Made by a program: the position numbers and the translations under genes | In this document: one piece after another, positions 10,982 through 19,024 of the stretch | How the letters are laid out: each line of letters begins with the position of its first letter | How positions within the stretch are numbered: the stretch's first letter is position 1 | NCBI GenBank assembly: GCA_007121975.1 | Contig: SKJO01000007.1 | Coordinates: 1-40,672, forward strand | Reading direction: 5' to 3' | From: Nitriliruptoraceae bacterium | Lineage (GTDB): Bacteria > Actinomycetota > Nitriliruptoria > Nitriliruptorales > Nitriliruptoraceae | DNA length: 40,672 nt | Notes under the pieces: model-generated | Databases searched by the model: none | Told to the model about the DNA's origin: nothing | The model's input: the letters and a program-made list of their open reading frames with translations, nothing else

Positions 10982-11440
10982 TCACTCGTCCTGGAGCGGA
11001 CCGACCACCAGGCGGATGTCGCGGACCAGGGGCTCACCGAGCACCTCGGTGAGGTTGGCGAGCAGCCCGGGAACCACGTAGCGCAGCTGGGTGGCCCACA
11101 CGGCGCTGTGGGCACGGACCACGAGGATGCCCCCGGCCAGTCGCACCGGCTGGCAGTGCCGGGCGAGCTCGGCGCCGACCACCTCGTCCCAACGGGCCCA
11201 CAGGGTGGCGGTGGCCAGTCGCTGGCTCCAGCCCTGGCGCTGCACGAGCTGGGCCAGCGCCTCTCCCACCGGTCGGGGATCGGGCACGCGGCGCAGTCCG
11301 TCGGTGTCGGGCTCCTCGATCGTCCAGTCGTCGTCGCTGGGCGGTGCCGGGTCGAAGCTGGCGCGGTCCAGCGCGGCGCGGCGCGCAGCCTGCCGGCGAC
11401 GCTCCGCAGCATCGGCACGAGCCTCCCGGTCGGCTCTCAT
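10982..11440 (-). CDS. dciA: DUF721 protein, DciA-type helicase-loading factor
   Basis: A 152-residue protein of the DUF721 family. The first 60 residues are charged and alanine/arginine-rich. The conserved domain follows (about 60-150), with VGEALAQLVQRQGW, LWARWDEVVGAELARHCQPVRL, and AVWATQLRYVVPGLLANL. DciA proteins load or assist the replicative helicase DnaB in bacteria without DnaC/DnaI. The ATG at 11440 overlaps the recF stop as ATGA. The place after recF and before gyrB is the standard actinobacterial one (Rv0004 in M. tuberculosis), although here dsbB and a redoxin gene intervene before gyrB. Confidence 0.88.
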   Translation of the reverse strand: MRADREARADAAERRRQAARRAALDRASFDPAPPSDDDWTIEEPDTDGLRRVPDPRPVGEALAQLVQRQGWSQRLATATLWARWDEVVGAELARHCQPVRLAGGILVVRAHSAVWATQLRYVVPGLLANLTEVLGEPLVRDIRLVVGPLQDE

Positions 11441-12630
11441 GCCGCGCCCTCGACCCCGGTGGGGTCCGGACCCCGGGGGTGCAGCCGGGTCACCCCGGCA
11501 TCGAGGGCGACCTCGACCCGGGCGCCGGGCAGGGGAACATCCGCTTCCACCGCGGCGGTGACCAGCACCTGCTCGAAGCCGCGACACGCGGCCGCGAGCC
11601 GCTCTCGGCGCACCTCGTCGAGCTCGGCGAAGACGTCATCGAGCAGCACCACCGGTCGGTCACCGACCTCGGCGAGCACCACGTCGGTCGCGAGCTTCAA
11701 CGCCAGTGCCAGCGACCAAACCTCTCCGTGACTGGCGTAGCCCCGGGCCGGCAGTGGCCCGATCGACAGCTCGAGTTCGTCACGGTGCGGGCCGACCAGG
11801 GTCAGGCCCCGGGCGCGCTCCTCCTCGGCGCGGGCGGCGAAGGCCCGGCGCAGTCCTTCAGCCACCGCCGAGGGATCCGGGACCCGGGCGTCCTCGGTTC
11901 CGGACGTGGTGGTCGCCTCACCGGCCGTGGAGCGGTAGACCAGCCCGACCGGCTCCGGGCGATCGGCCAACTCCCGGTAGAAGCGGTCGGTCGGAGCAGC
12001 CAGGGTGCGCACCGCCGCCACCCGGGCGGCGATGAGCTGTGCTCCCGCCGCCACCACCTGCTCGGTCCACACCTCGAGCCCGGACGCGAGCGCTGAGCCC
12101 AGAGCCTGACGCCCGGCGCGTGCGTCACGCAGCAGTTGGTTGCGTTGCCGCAGCGCGCGGTCGTAGTCGGCCCGGGCGGCGGCATAGGCGGGGCGGCGCT
12201 GGGCGAGCAGGTCGTCGAGGAAGCGACGCCGCTCGGACGGATCACCCCGCACGATGGCGGTGTCCTCGGGCGCGAAGAGCACCACCCGCAGCACTCCGAG
12301 CGCATCAGCTGCGCGGCGCACCGGCTGCCCGTCGACGCGCGTGCGGGTGCGCCGGCCACCCGTGGCGAGTTCGAGTTCGATCCGGCGCTCTCGTCCCTCG
12401 TCGGTCTGCAGCCGACAGCGGATCACGCCGAGCTCGCACCCGGCGCGCACCAGCGGTGCATCGCCGGCAACCCGGTGCGAGGATCCCGTCGCCGCCCGGT
12501 GCACGGCCTCGAGCAGGTTGGTCTTGCCCTGGGCGTTGCGACCGAGCAGCAGGGTCACTCCGGCGGCGAGGTCGAGCGACGCACGGTCGTAGGAGCGCAC
12601 GTCGGTGAGCTCGATGCGACGCAGGAGCAC
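11437..12630 (-). CDS. recF: DNA replication/repair protein RecF
   Basis: A 397-residue SMC-like ATPase that helps load RecA at gaps together with RecO/RecR. Walker A is GRNAQGKT (residues 30-37) and Walker B VVLLDDVFAELD near 327-338; FAPEDTAIVRGDPSERRRFLD is the conserved RecF segment in between. The GTG at 12630 begins LLRRIELTDVRSYDRA, matching the family N-terminus. It starts 4 bases after the dnaN stop and overlaps dciA by 4 bases, so dnaN-recF-dciA is one operon. Confidence 0.97.
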   Translation of the reverse strand: MLLRRIELTDVRSYDRASLDLAAGVTLLLGRNAQGKTNLLEAVHRAATGSSHRVAGDAPLVRAGCELGVIRCRLQTDEGRERRIELELATGGRRTRTRVDGQPVRRAADALGVLRVVLFAPEDTAIVRGDPSERRRFLDDLLAQRRPAYAAARADYDRALRQRNQLLRDARAGRQALGSALASGLEVWTEQVVAAGAQLIAARVAAVRTLAAPTDRFYRELADRPEPVGLVYRSTAGEATTTSGTEDARVPDPSAVAEGLRRAFAARAEEERARGLTLVGPHRDELELSIGPLPARGYASHGEVWSLALALKLATDVVLAEVGDRPVVLLDDVFAELDEVRRERLAAACRGFEQVLVTAAVEADVPLPGARVEVALDAGVTRLHPRGPDPTGVEGAA

Positions 12631-12634
12631 CCGG

Positions 12635-13747
12635 TCAGCTCACCCGCATCGGCATCAGCAGGTAGGTCAGGTCGTCGGTGTGCTCGTCATCGGTCTCGGG
12701 GTGCAGCACGGCGGGCTTGAGCCCGTCGCGCAGCTCGATGCGGATGCGTTCGGTCCCGGTGGCCTCGAGCCCCGCGAGCAGGAACGCCGGGTTGAAGGCG
12801 ATGGTCAGGCCTTCGCCGTCGAGGTCTGCGGGCAGGGCCTCGGCGGCGTCGCCCATCTCCTGGTTGGTGGCCTGCAACTCGACCGAGCCGTCGGAGAACG
12901 TCAGGCTGACCGGCGTGTTGGCCTGACCCATGGCCACGATGGCGACGCGCTGCAGGGCCTCGACCAAGGGCGTGCGCTCGATCACCACGGTGGTCTCGTG
13001 GGCATCGGGCAGCAGCGCCCGGTAGTTGGGGAACGTGCCCTCGATGAGCTTGGTGGTGAGGCGACGGTCGCCGAACAGGAAGGAAACCTGCCCCTCCTCG
13101 AGCACGATGGTGAGCGAACCTCCGACCTCGCCAGCGGCCTTGGCCGCCTCCTGCAGCGACCGGCTGGGAACCAGCGCGTCGCCCTCGAGTGCCTGGTCCC
13201 AGGCGAGCGAGCGCACCGCCAGCCGGTAGCTGTCGGTCGCCGCCGCGGTCAGCAAGCCCCCCTCGGCGTGCAGTTGGACCCCGGTGAGCACCGGACGGCC
13301 TTCGTCGGTGGAGGCCGCCCGGGCGACCTGACCGACCAACCGGGCGAACGCGTCCGCGGGCAGTACCCCGCTGCTGGCGTCCTCGGCGGGACTGGCGAGG
13401 GTCGGGAAGTCCTCGACCTGCATGCCCCGGACGTGGAACGTGGCGCGGCCGCAGCTGATCTGCAGCCGATCCGGCTCCCCGTCGATCTCAACCGGCGCCT
13501 GCGGGAACCGGGCGACCAACTGCGCGAGCAGACGCCCCGGCAGCAGTGCGCGCCCCGGACGGTCGATCGACACCGGGATCGTGATCTCCGCGGCGACCTC
13601 GAGGTCGGTTGCCCGACAGGTGAGCTTGCCGTCCGCTGCCTCGAGCAGGACGCCCGACAGGGCCGGCAGGGTGACGCGACCGGCAACCGTGCGAGTTGCC
13701 CACGACACGGCATCGGCGAACTGGGCCCGATCGGCGCGCAGCTTCAC
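12635..13747 (-). CDS. dnaN: DNA polymerase III beta sliding clamp
   Basis: A 370-residue clamp made of three homologous domains. It begins KLRADRAQFADAVSWATRTVAGR and ends YLLMPMRVS, the usual clamp terminus that shapes the partner-binding cleft. The start is a GTG at 13747 with AAGGA 5 bases upstream. The promoter must lie in the 379-bp gap to dnaA; on the minus strand TATGGTTATGG at about 13811-13821 is a possible -10 area, but no convincing -35 was found. It leads the dnaN-recF-dciA operon. Confidence 0.98.
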   Translation of the reverse strand: MKLRADRAQFADAVSWATRTVAGRVTLPALSGVLLEAADGKLTCRATDLEVAAEITIPVSIDRPGRALLPGRLLAQLVARFPQAPVEIDGEPDRLQISCGRATFHVRGMQVEDFPTLASPAEDASSGVLPADAFARLVGQVARAASTDEGRPVLTGVQLHAEGGLLTAAATDSYRLAVRSLAWDQALEGDALVPSRSLQEAAKAAGEVGGSLTIVLEEGQVSFLFGDRRLTTKLIEGTFPNYRALLPDAHETTVVIERTPLVEALQRVAIVAMGQANTPVSLTFSDGSVELQATNQEMGDAAEALPADLDGEGLTIAFNPAFLLAGLEATGTERIRIELRDGLKPAVLHPETDDEHTDDLTYLLMPMRVS

Positions 13748-14126
13748 GACAGTCCTTCCTGGAGTTTTCCACCGTCATGGTGAAGAAGTGATCGTTCTCT
13801 AGATTCCCACGCCATAACCATAGGGGGTGTGGACTCGGTGGACGAGTGGGTCTTGTGGCTGGTCATCGCGGGTCCAGGAGGCGTGGACGAGCTGTGGGTG
13901 GGCGAGCCGGTGATCCCCAGGCGAGCAAATGACATCGAGGTGCTTCCACCGCGGCCAGCCGGCGTCCACCGGCCGTCCACCACGCGTCCCCAGCCCGGGA
14001 GGCCATGCGCGAGGCGGCAAGCAGAGCGCGATCCCCCGCCGAGCACGGTTTGTCCACGCCCCAGCCACCGCTCATCCCCAGCTGTTGCACCCCCCCATCC
14101 ACGGCGGGCGTCGGTGTCGCGCATGC
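13748..14126. other. probable oriC: dnaN-dnaA intergenic region with DnaA-box cluster and AT-rich element
   Basis: This 379-bp stretch has no credible gene. It holds several sites close to the DnaA box TTGTCCACA/TTATCCACA. The best is TTGTCCACG at 14050-14058. Reverse-oriented TGTGGACTC (13828), GGTGGACGA (13837) and CGTGGACGA (13882) match 7 of 9. TGATCCCCA (13911) and TCATCCCCA (14072) also match 7 of 9, and GCGTCCACC (13962) and CCGTCCACC (13973) are weaker. About 60 bp next to dnaN (13763-13823) is roughly half A+T in a genome that is about 70% GC, a candidate unwinding element. The dnaA-dnaN gap is the usual origin in actinomycetotes, and gene strands diverge from this area. Confidence 0.75.
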
Positions 14127-15638
14127 TCATCCGCGCCGGGCCTGGGTCTTGATGCGGTTGGTGAGCTCCTGCACCTGGTCGTAGATCGCACGCCGTTCCT
14201 GCATCAGCCGGGCGATCTTGGACTTCGCGTGCATCACCGTGGTGTGGTCGCGCCCGCCGAAGGCCTTGCCGATGCGGGGCAGGGACAGGTCCGTCAGCTC
14301 GCGGGCGAGGTACATCGCGATCTGCCGGGCGGTGACCAGTTGGCGGCTGCGCGATGGGGAGCACAGGTCCTCGACGCTCAGCGAGAAGTAGGCGGCGACC
14401 TCGTCCATGATCAGCTGCAGCCCGATCTCGCGCTCACGCTCGTCGGGGAACAGGTCCTTGAGCACGAGCTCGGCCATCTGGCTGTCAGCGGCCGATCGCT
14501 GCAGGCTGGCAAAGGCCGAGACGCGGATCAGTGCGCCCTCGAGCTCGCGGATGTTGGCCTGGATCTTGGAGGCGATGAGCTCGAGGACCTCGGGTGCGAC
14601 GCCGAGCTGGTCGGTCTCGCACTTCTTGCGAAGGATGGCGATCCGGGTCTCGAGGTCCGGTGGCTGGACATCGGTCATCAGCCCCCACTCGAAGCGGCTG
14701 CGCAGCCGGTCCTCGAGCTGGGCGATCTGTTTGGGCGGCCGGTCGCTGGAGATGACGATCTGCTTCTCGGCGTTGTGCAGCGCATTGAAGGTGTGGAAGA
14801 ACTCCTCCTGCGTGCGTTCCTTGTTCTCGAGGAACTGGATGTCGTCGATCAGCAGCACGTCGGCGCGCCGGTACAACTGCTGGAAGGCGGTGATCCGGTC
14901 GTCGCGGATCGCGTTGATGAACTCGTTGGTGAACTGCTCGGTGGTCACGTAGCGCACGCGGAGTCGCGGGTAGAGGTTGTGCACGTAGTGCCCGATGGCG
15001 TGCAGCAGGTGGGTCTTGCCAAGTCCGGCCCCGCCGTAGATGAACAAGGGGTTGTAGGACTTGGCCGGGGCCTCGGCGACCGCTGTGGCGGCGGCGTGGG
15101 CAAAGCGGTTGGACGAGCCGATCACGAAGTCGTCGAACTGGTACTTGGGGTTGAGTTGGGAATCGACGGCATCGTCGAGGCCCCCCCGCGGGGTGGTCGG
15201 TCCCACGCGGGCGACCGGTCCCGAAGGTCGCCCCGGGGCGGTCAGCGGTGCCAGGTGCTCGGTGATCGTGGCGTCGTGGTCCGGGGGGTCGGGCCGCGAG
15301 GTGACGGGCTGGTCCGACGGTGGTGGCAGTTGATCGTGCAGCGAATCCTCGGTGTGCTCACCCAGGGGCTCGGGACGCGCCTGCACGGTGATGACGATGG
15401 TCAGGTCCCGCTCGGCGGCTTCCGACAGCGCCTGCCGGATGCGGTTCCCGCAGCGGGTGTCGAGCCACTCCCGCGCGAAAGCGTGCGGGGTGGCGAGCAC
15501 GACCGTGTCGTGGCTGTAGCCCACCGGATGGGTGGCGGCCAGCCACTGGCGCTGAGCCGGTGAGGTGATCGTCGGTAGCAGTCGGCCCAGGCTGTGACTC
15601 CACAGCTGGTCGAGATCGAGCGTTGGGGTCGGCGCCAC
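14127..15638 (-). CDS. dnaA: chromosomal replication initiator protein DnaA
   Basis: About 503 residues. An N-terminal DnaB-interaction domain (LDLDQLWSHSLGRL) is followed by a long proline-rich, variable domain II. The AAA+ domain has Walker A GGAGLGKT near 202-209 and Walker B LLIDDIQFL near 260. The C-terminal box-binding domain has GGRDHTTVMHAKSK near 457. The GTG at 15638 is chosen because GAGGAG lies 6 bases upstream; an ATG at 15692 (18 residues longer) is possible but has a weaker site, and the open frame further up is non-coding. DnaA-box-like sites lie about 80-110 bp upstream, so autoregulation is likely. Confidence 0.96.
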   Translation of the reverse strand: MAPTPTLDLDQLWSHSLGRLLPTITSPAQRQWLAATHPVGYSHDTVVLATPHAFAREWLDTRCGNRIRQALSEAAERDLTIVITVQARPEPLGEHTEDSLHDQLPPPSDQPVTSRPDPPDHDATITEHLAPLTAPGRPSGPVARVGPTTPRGGLDDAVDSQLNPKYQFDDFVIGSSNRFAHAAATAVAEAPAKSYNPLFIYGGAGLGKTHLLHAIGHYVHNLYPRLRVRYVTTEQFTNEFINAIRDDRITAFQQLYRRADVLLIDDIQFLENKERTQEEFFHTFNALHNAEKQIVISSDRPPKQIAQLEDRLRSRFEWGLMTDVQPPDLETRIAILRKKCETDQLGVAPEVLELIASKIQANIRELEGALIRVSAFASLQRSAADSQMAELVLKDLFPDEREREIGLQLIMDEVAAYFSLSVEDLCSPSRSRQLVTARQIAMYLARELTDLSLPRIGKAFGGRDHTTVMHAKSKIARLMQERRAIYDQVQELTNRIKTQARRG

Positions 15639-16094
15639 GGCCTGCTCCTCACCGTCGGTTGCAGTGACCCGGGGTGGGCCCTGCGACAGCATGCCCAGGG
15701 TCTGTCCGCCGCGGTGATCGCTGTCCACAGCAGCGTCCACAGGTGTGGAGAACAGAGTCCCGGGGTCTGGTCGGATAACGCGGTGGGGGAAGGCCCTCGT
15801 CGCACACCGCTCCCCGCGACCCGGTGATCGGGACGTGGTGAACGGTGCACGATCGGGACGGCTGGGGACCGTACACCCGGGGCTCGATGCGGGGCAAGGT
15901 CTGCGTGCGGCCACTGGCCGCCTGGCCACGATGATCCGGTCGGCCTCCCGTGGCGGTGGTTGCCGCCGAGTTGGGGGCGGGGCTACTCTGTGTTCTCCCG
16001 CCTGTCGCCGTGAGCGCCCGCGGACGTCTTCTTCTGCGTCCTGGTCCCGGGCTGCGGGTGGTCGCGCACGAACCCCCGACCCAGGGAGCATGCC
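15639..16094. other. dnaA-rpmH intergenic region with a second DnaA-box group
   Basis: A 456-bp divergent gap with no convincing gene. CTGTCCACA (15721-15729) and GCGTCCACA (15733-15741) are two good DnaA-box-like sites on the plus strand. A facing TGTGGAG (15744-15750) and a TTATCC on the minus strand (about 15772-15778) lie close by. They flank the likely dnaA promoter. The rest is GC-rich; a promoter for rpmH is suggested near 15960-15989. The region may be part of a bipartite origin or serve only dnaA autoregulation. Confidence 0.6.
15960..15989 (+). promoter_or_regulatory. possible rpmH promoter
   Basis: TTGCCG and TACTCT are separated by 18 bp, a reasonable sigma-70-type pair, leaving about 100 bases of leader before rpmH. 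It was picked out by eye in GC-rich sequence and has no further support. Confidence 0.35.
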
Positions 16095-16229
16095 GTGAAG
16101 CGCACCTTCCAGCCCAACCAACGTCGTCGTTCGAAGAAGCATGGCTTCCGTGCGCGGATGCGGACCCGAGGTGGCCGGCGGGTCATCAACGATCGCCGCC
16201 GGCGTGGTCGCGCGAAGCTGTCAGCCTGA
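16095..16229 (+). CDS. rpmH: ribosomal protein L34 (bL34)
   Basis: A 44-residue, highly basic protein of the large ribosomal subunit: KRTFQPNQRRRSKKHGFRAR followed by MRTRGGRRVINDRRRRGR, ending KLSA, which covers the whole L34 family. The start is GTG at 16095 with GGGAG 6 bases upstream; an ATG five bases earlier is in another frame and stops at once. It is divergent from dnaA, as in most bacteria, and heads the rpmH-rnpA-yidD-yidC-jag run. Confidence 0.97.
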   Translation: MKRTFQPNQRRRSKKHGFRARMRTRGGRRVINDRRRRGRAKLSA

Positions 16230-16234
16230 GCGTC

Positions 16235-16573
16235 GTGCCCGCACCGGAGCGTCTTCGCCACCGCGACGACATCGTCGCGGCGCTCGGCGGTGTGCGACGC
16301 AGCGGTCGGTTGACGGCGATGCATGTGCGTTCGCGAGGTGATCAGGGGCCGCCCCGGATGGCCGTCGTGGCGTCGCGGCGGGTCGGGGGTGCGGTGCAGC
16401 GCAACCGAGCCAAGCGGCTGCTGCGGGAGTCTGCACGGGGTCTGGCGTGGGCTCCGGGCCGGGATCTGGTCCTGGTTGCCCGCTCTGGCTGCGCGCAGGC
16501 CGGTCTGCGCGAGGTGCAGGCAGAGATCGGCGAACTGGGCCGGGAGTTGACGGTCGTGGCGGAGCGGGCGTGA
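16235..16573 (+). CDS. rnpA: ribonuclease P protein component
   Basis: A 112-residue basic protein that assists the RNase P RNA in trimming tRNA 5' ends. The family motif is clear: VGGAVQRNRAKRLLRES (the RNR box), preceded by ERLRHRDDIVAALGGVRRSGR. The GTG at 16235 lies 5 bases after the rpmH stop; the frame is open far upstream but antisense to, or overlapping, rpmH. The stop overlaps the yidD start as GTGA. Confidence 0.95.
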   Translation: MPAPERLRHRDDIVAALGGVRRSGRLTAMHVRSRGDQGPPRMAVVASRRVGGAVQRNRAKRLLRESARGLAWAPGRDLVLVARSGCAQAGLREVQAEIGELGRELTVVAERA

Positions 16574-16830
16574 ACAGCAGCACGCAGCAGACCGAGGAGC
16601 AACGTCCATCGTTACTGGGGTGGGTGCTGCTCGGGCTGCTGCGCGCCTACCAATGGACCGCCGTGCTGCGCACACCGCGGTGCCGCTTCTACCCGAGCTG
16701 CTCGAGCTACGCGGTGACGGCTGTCCGGCGCCACGGCGCCGGACGGGGCGCATGGCTCGCCGTGCGGCGGGTGGGTCGGTGTCACCCCTGGAACCTGGGC
16801 GGAATCGATCCCGTCCCCCCGAGGAAGTAG
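16570..16830 (+). CDS. yidD: membrane protein insertion efficiency factor YidD
   Basis: An 86-residue protein with an amphipathic N-terminal helix (LLGWVLLGLLRAYQWTAVLR) and the YidD core: CRFYPSCSSYAVTAVRRHG, then CHPWNLGGIDPVP. The three conserved cysteines are present. It sits at the inner membrane and helps YidC-dependent insertion. The GTG at 16570 overlaps the rnpA stop by 4 bases, and yidC follows after 6 bases. Confidence 0.95.
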   Translation: MNSSTQQTEEQRPSLLGWVLLGLLRAYQWTAVLRTPRCRFYPSCSSYAVTAVRRHGAGRGAWLAVRRVGRCHPWNLGGIDPVPPRK

Positions 16831-16836
16831 GCAGCG

Positions 16837-17955
16837 GTGGGTTCGTTCGGTAACTCGGTCATCACGTTCGTGGGCAGTGTGCTCACGTTCCTCCACGATC
16901 TGATCGCGCGTGTCCCGTTCCTCGAGGCGGCCGCCTGGGGCTGGGCGATCATCATGCTCACGCTGCTCGTGCGGGTGCTGCTGCTGCCATTGGCGATCAA
17001 GCAGACCCGGTCGATGCGTGCGATGCAGACGCTGCAGCCGCAGATGAAGGAACTGCAGAAGAAGTACAAGGTCGATCGTGACCTGATGCGCAAGGATCCG
17101 GAGCGTTACCGGGCCCAGAAGCAGAAGCTCAACGAGGAGATGATGGCCCTGTACCAGCGGGAGGGTGCGAACCCGCTGGCCAGCTGCCTCCCGCTGCTCG
17201 CCCAGGCCCCCGTGTTCATCGCTTTGTTCTGGACGCTGCGAGAGTTCGACCCGCTCCGGGGCCAGGAGTTCTACTTCTTCACGACCGTCGGTGAGGGCGG
17301 CCTCGAGATGCTGGTCAGTCAGGCCGGATGGCCGGGCTGGCTGCTGATCGTGTTGATGTCGGGAACCATGTTCTGGTCCATGCGCCAGATGAATGCGCGC
17401 AACGCGGCCCAGATGGGGGACAACCCGATGGCGCAGCAGCAGAAGATCCTGCTGTACGTCATGCCGGTGTTCCTCGCGGTCATCTCGTTCCAGTTTCCGC
17501 TCGGCATCCTGCTGTACTGGGTCACCACCAACGCGTGGCAGGTGGCGCAGCAGGCCATCATCCTGCGGGAGATCGAGCGGGGCGACGCCGCCAAGGAGGG
17601 CGCGTCCTCCGGTGGCGCGGGACCGAGTGAGGGTTCGTCGGGATCACGCTCGCGGGGCGCGACCTCCGGGCGGCAGCCGCGCACGACGGACGATGCCCCC
17701 GATGCCAAGGGCTCCGACGCCAAGGGCTCAGACGCCAAGGACCCTGACGCCAAGGAGGCGAAGGGCAGGGAGGCGAAGGGCAAGGACGGCAAGGACGCGG
17801 GGCCGAAGACTCCCGAGACCGGCGGCACCTCGGGGCGTCGACCAAACAGAGGTTCGAGCAACCCGATCGACAACGGCCGCTCCGGACCTGCCAAGAAGCC
17901 ATCGGGGGACCGTTCTTCCAGACGGCGGGATCACCTGCCGCGTCGTTCGGACTGA
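16837..17955 (+). CDS. yidC: membrane protein insertase YidC/Oxa1
   Basis: A 372-residue Gram-positive-type insertase. Five hydrophobic segments are seen (about 10-28, 33-54, 112-132, 163-183, 205-230). The key hydrophilic-groove arginine is Arg46 in LLVRVLLLPLAIKQTRS, and the coiled cytoplasmic hairpin (about 58-108) is charged. Residues after about 245 form a long hydrophilic tail with five-residue DAKGS-like repeats near 289-310 and a basic end. Such C-terminal tails help bind ribosomes in some YidCs. The GTG start at 16837 follows AGGAAG at a long spacing. Confidence 0.96.
   Translation: MGSFGNSVITFVGSVLTFLHDLIARVPFLEAAAWGWAIIMLTLLVRVLLLPLAIKQTRSMRAMQTLQPQMKELQKKYKVDRDLMRKDPERYRAQKQKLNEEMMALYQREGANPLASCLPLLAQAPVFIALFWTLREFDPLRGQEFYFFTTVGEGGLEMLVSQAGWPGWLLIVLMSGTMFWSMRQMNARNAAQMGDNPMAQQQKILLYVMPVFLAVISFQFPLGILLYWVTTNAWQVAQQAIILREIERGDAAKEGASSGGAGPSEGSSGSRSRGATSGRQPRTTDDAPDAKGSDAKGSDAKDPDAKEAKGREAKGKDGKDAGPKTPETGGTSGRRPNRGSSNPIDNGRSGPAKKPSGDRSSRRRDHLPRRSD
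17698..17790 (+). repeat. 15-bp coding repeats in the yidC tail
   Basis: A degenerate 15-bp unit, GACGCCAAGGGCTCC, occurs about four times in a row and decays into shorter AAGG-rich units. It encodes DAKGS, DAKGS, DAKDP, DAKEA and then Lys/Gly/Glu-rich residues. The repeat keeps the reading frame, so copy number could change tail length without breaking the gene. Confidence 0.8.
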
Positions 17956-17979
17956 TCACGCAGGAGACAGGAGTCATGC

Positions 17980-18711
17980 ATGCCTTCGTTCCGCTCGACC
18001 TCCACCGGTGAGCTCCCCGAGGCGCTGAGCGCCGCGATCGCGGACGCGCTGGACTGCTCGCAGGACGACGTCCGGGTGAGCCTGGGAACCGCGGTTCTCG
18101 ACGGTCCGGTCACGGTGCACCTGCACCTCGAGCCCGGCCCTGCTCCGACCGCCGACGATGAGCCGGATGGGTCAGGTGAATCGTCCAACGTGCCCGCCGA
18201 GGTGCCCACGCAGGCCGTGGAGGAAGCGGCTGAGGAAGGCGACGAGGAGGTGCAACTCGACCTCGACGCGGAAGCCGATGCGGCCGCAGACTTCCTCGAG
18301 GGACTACTGGACGCGCTCGACCTCCCGGGGGACCTGCGGATCCACGTAGCGCCGGAGCAGGTGGAGATCGAACTCCTCGACATCGGCTCGGGCGTGCTGA
18401 TCGGGCGGCGAGGACAGACGCTCGATGCGATCCAGGAGCTGGCGCGCTGTGTCCTACAGCGCGAGTTCCAGCGTCGCTCCCGGGTGCTGATCGATGCCGA
18501 GGGCTACCGCGCACGTCGCCTCGAGAAGCTGCTCGAGAAGGCCGAGGAGGCGATCGACAGCGTGCTCGACACTGGGGAGCCGGAGCGTTTGGAACCGATG
18601 GATGTCTTCGAGCGTAAGGCCGTGCACCATCTCGTCGCCGGCATCGAGGGGATCACGTCACGCAGCCAGGGGCGTGAGCCCGCAAGGAGGGTCGTGCTCG
18701 AGGTGGAGTAG
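17980..18711 (+). CDS. jag: Jag/KhpB-type KH-R3H RNA-binding protein
   Basis: A 243-residue protein. An N-terminal Jag-like domain (1-50) is followed by a strongly acidic linker (about 57-105, rich in Glu and Asp). The KH domain has the RNA-contacting GRRG loop at 142-145 (VLIGRRGQTLDAIQ). The R3H domain near 205-242 has Arg212-x3-His216 and ends EPARRVVLEV. Jag/KhpB binds RNA and affects cell elongation in Gram-positives. The ATG at 17980 has AGGAG 6 bases upstream; an ATG 4 bases earlier is out of frame. A terminator follows. Confidence 0.94.
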   Translation: MPSFRSTSTGELPEALSAAIADALDCSQDDVRVSLGTAVLDGPVTVHLHLEPGPAPTADDEPDGSGESSNVPAEVPTQAVEEAAEEGDEEVQLDLDAEADAAADFLEGLLDALDLPGDLRIHVAPEQVEIELLDIGSGVLIGRRGQTLDAIQELARCVLQREFQRRSRVLIDAEGYRARRLEKLLEKAEEAIDSVLDTGEPERLEPMDVFERKAVHHLVAGIEGITSRSQGREPARRVVLEVE

Positions 18712-18735
18712 CACGCTCCCCCTTCTGGGTGCATT

Positions 18736-18769
18736 CGAGGCGGCCGATCAGGCCGTCTCGTTGCTTTTC
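18736..18769 (+). terminator. rho-independent terminator after jag
   Basis: CGAGGCGGCC and GGCCGTCTCG pair as a 10-bp stem (one G-T) around the 5-base loop GATCA, followed at once by TTGCTTTTC. It starts 24 bases after the jag stop, so it should end the rpmH-to-jag transcript and separate it from rsmG-parA-parB. Confidence 0.75.
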
Positions 18770-18894
18770 AGGAACTGCCCGTCGCGCCCACCAGCGGAAA
18801 CGCACGGAGATCGCCCCTACGACTCGTTCACTCCGCCCGGTAGGCCCTCCTATGGGCCGACGTCGCGTTGCAACGTCCCGAGTGGCACGCTGAC

Positions 18895-18910
18895 GGTTCC
18901 ACGTGGAACC
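18895..18910. promoter_or_regulatory. parS-like ParB binding site (variant)
   Basis: GGTTCCACGTGGAACC is a perfect 16-bp palindrome. It differs from the common parS core GTTTCACGTGGAAC by one T-to-C change, which makes the palindrome symmetric. Its place in the gap before rsmG-parA-parB supports a role as a centromere site. Confidence 0.8.
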
Positions 18911-19024
18911 CCCTGCCCTCGCCGGATCAGTTTCCGCCGGCCGGTGCGTCAGGGGTGGCCTACGTCTTCCGTGCAGGACGGATGGCGTCGCCTGCTCCGC
19001 ACCGGGCGGCGCTAGCATGACCCC

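Larger units (their letters stand above)
18712..19024. other. jag-rsmG intergenic region
   Basis: This 313-bp stretch holds the jag terminator, a perfect 16-bp parS-like palindrome, and presumably the rsmG-parAB promoter, which I could not place with confidence. No open frame in it looks like a gene. Confidence 0.6.

Noticed and set aside
13829..14152. A 107-codon frame in the dnaN-dnaA gap
   Set aside because: No ribosome site, Pro/Arg/Ser-rich translation, and it runs over the DnaA-box cluster; the gap is better read as an origin.
15639..16142. N-terminal extension of DnaA up to an open-frame start at 16142
   Set aside because: The extended translation is Arg/Pro-rich, lacks DnaA similarity, overlaps rpmH antisense, and a strong GAGGAG precedes the GTG at 15638.
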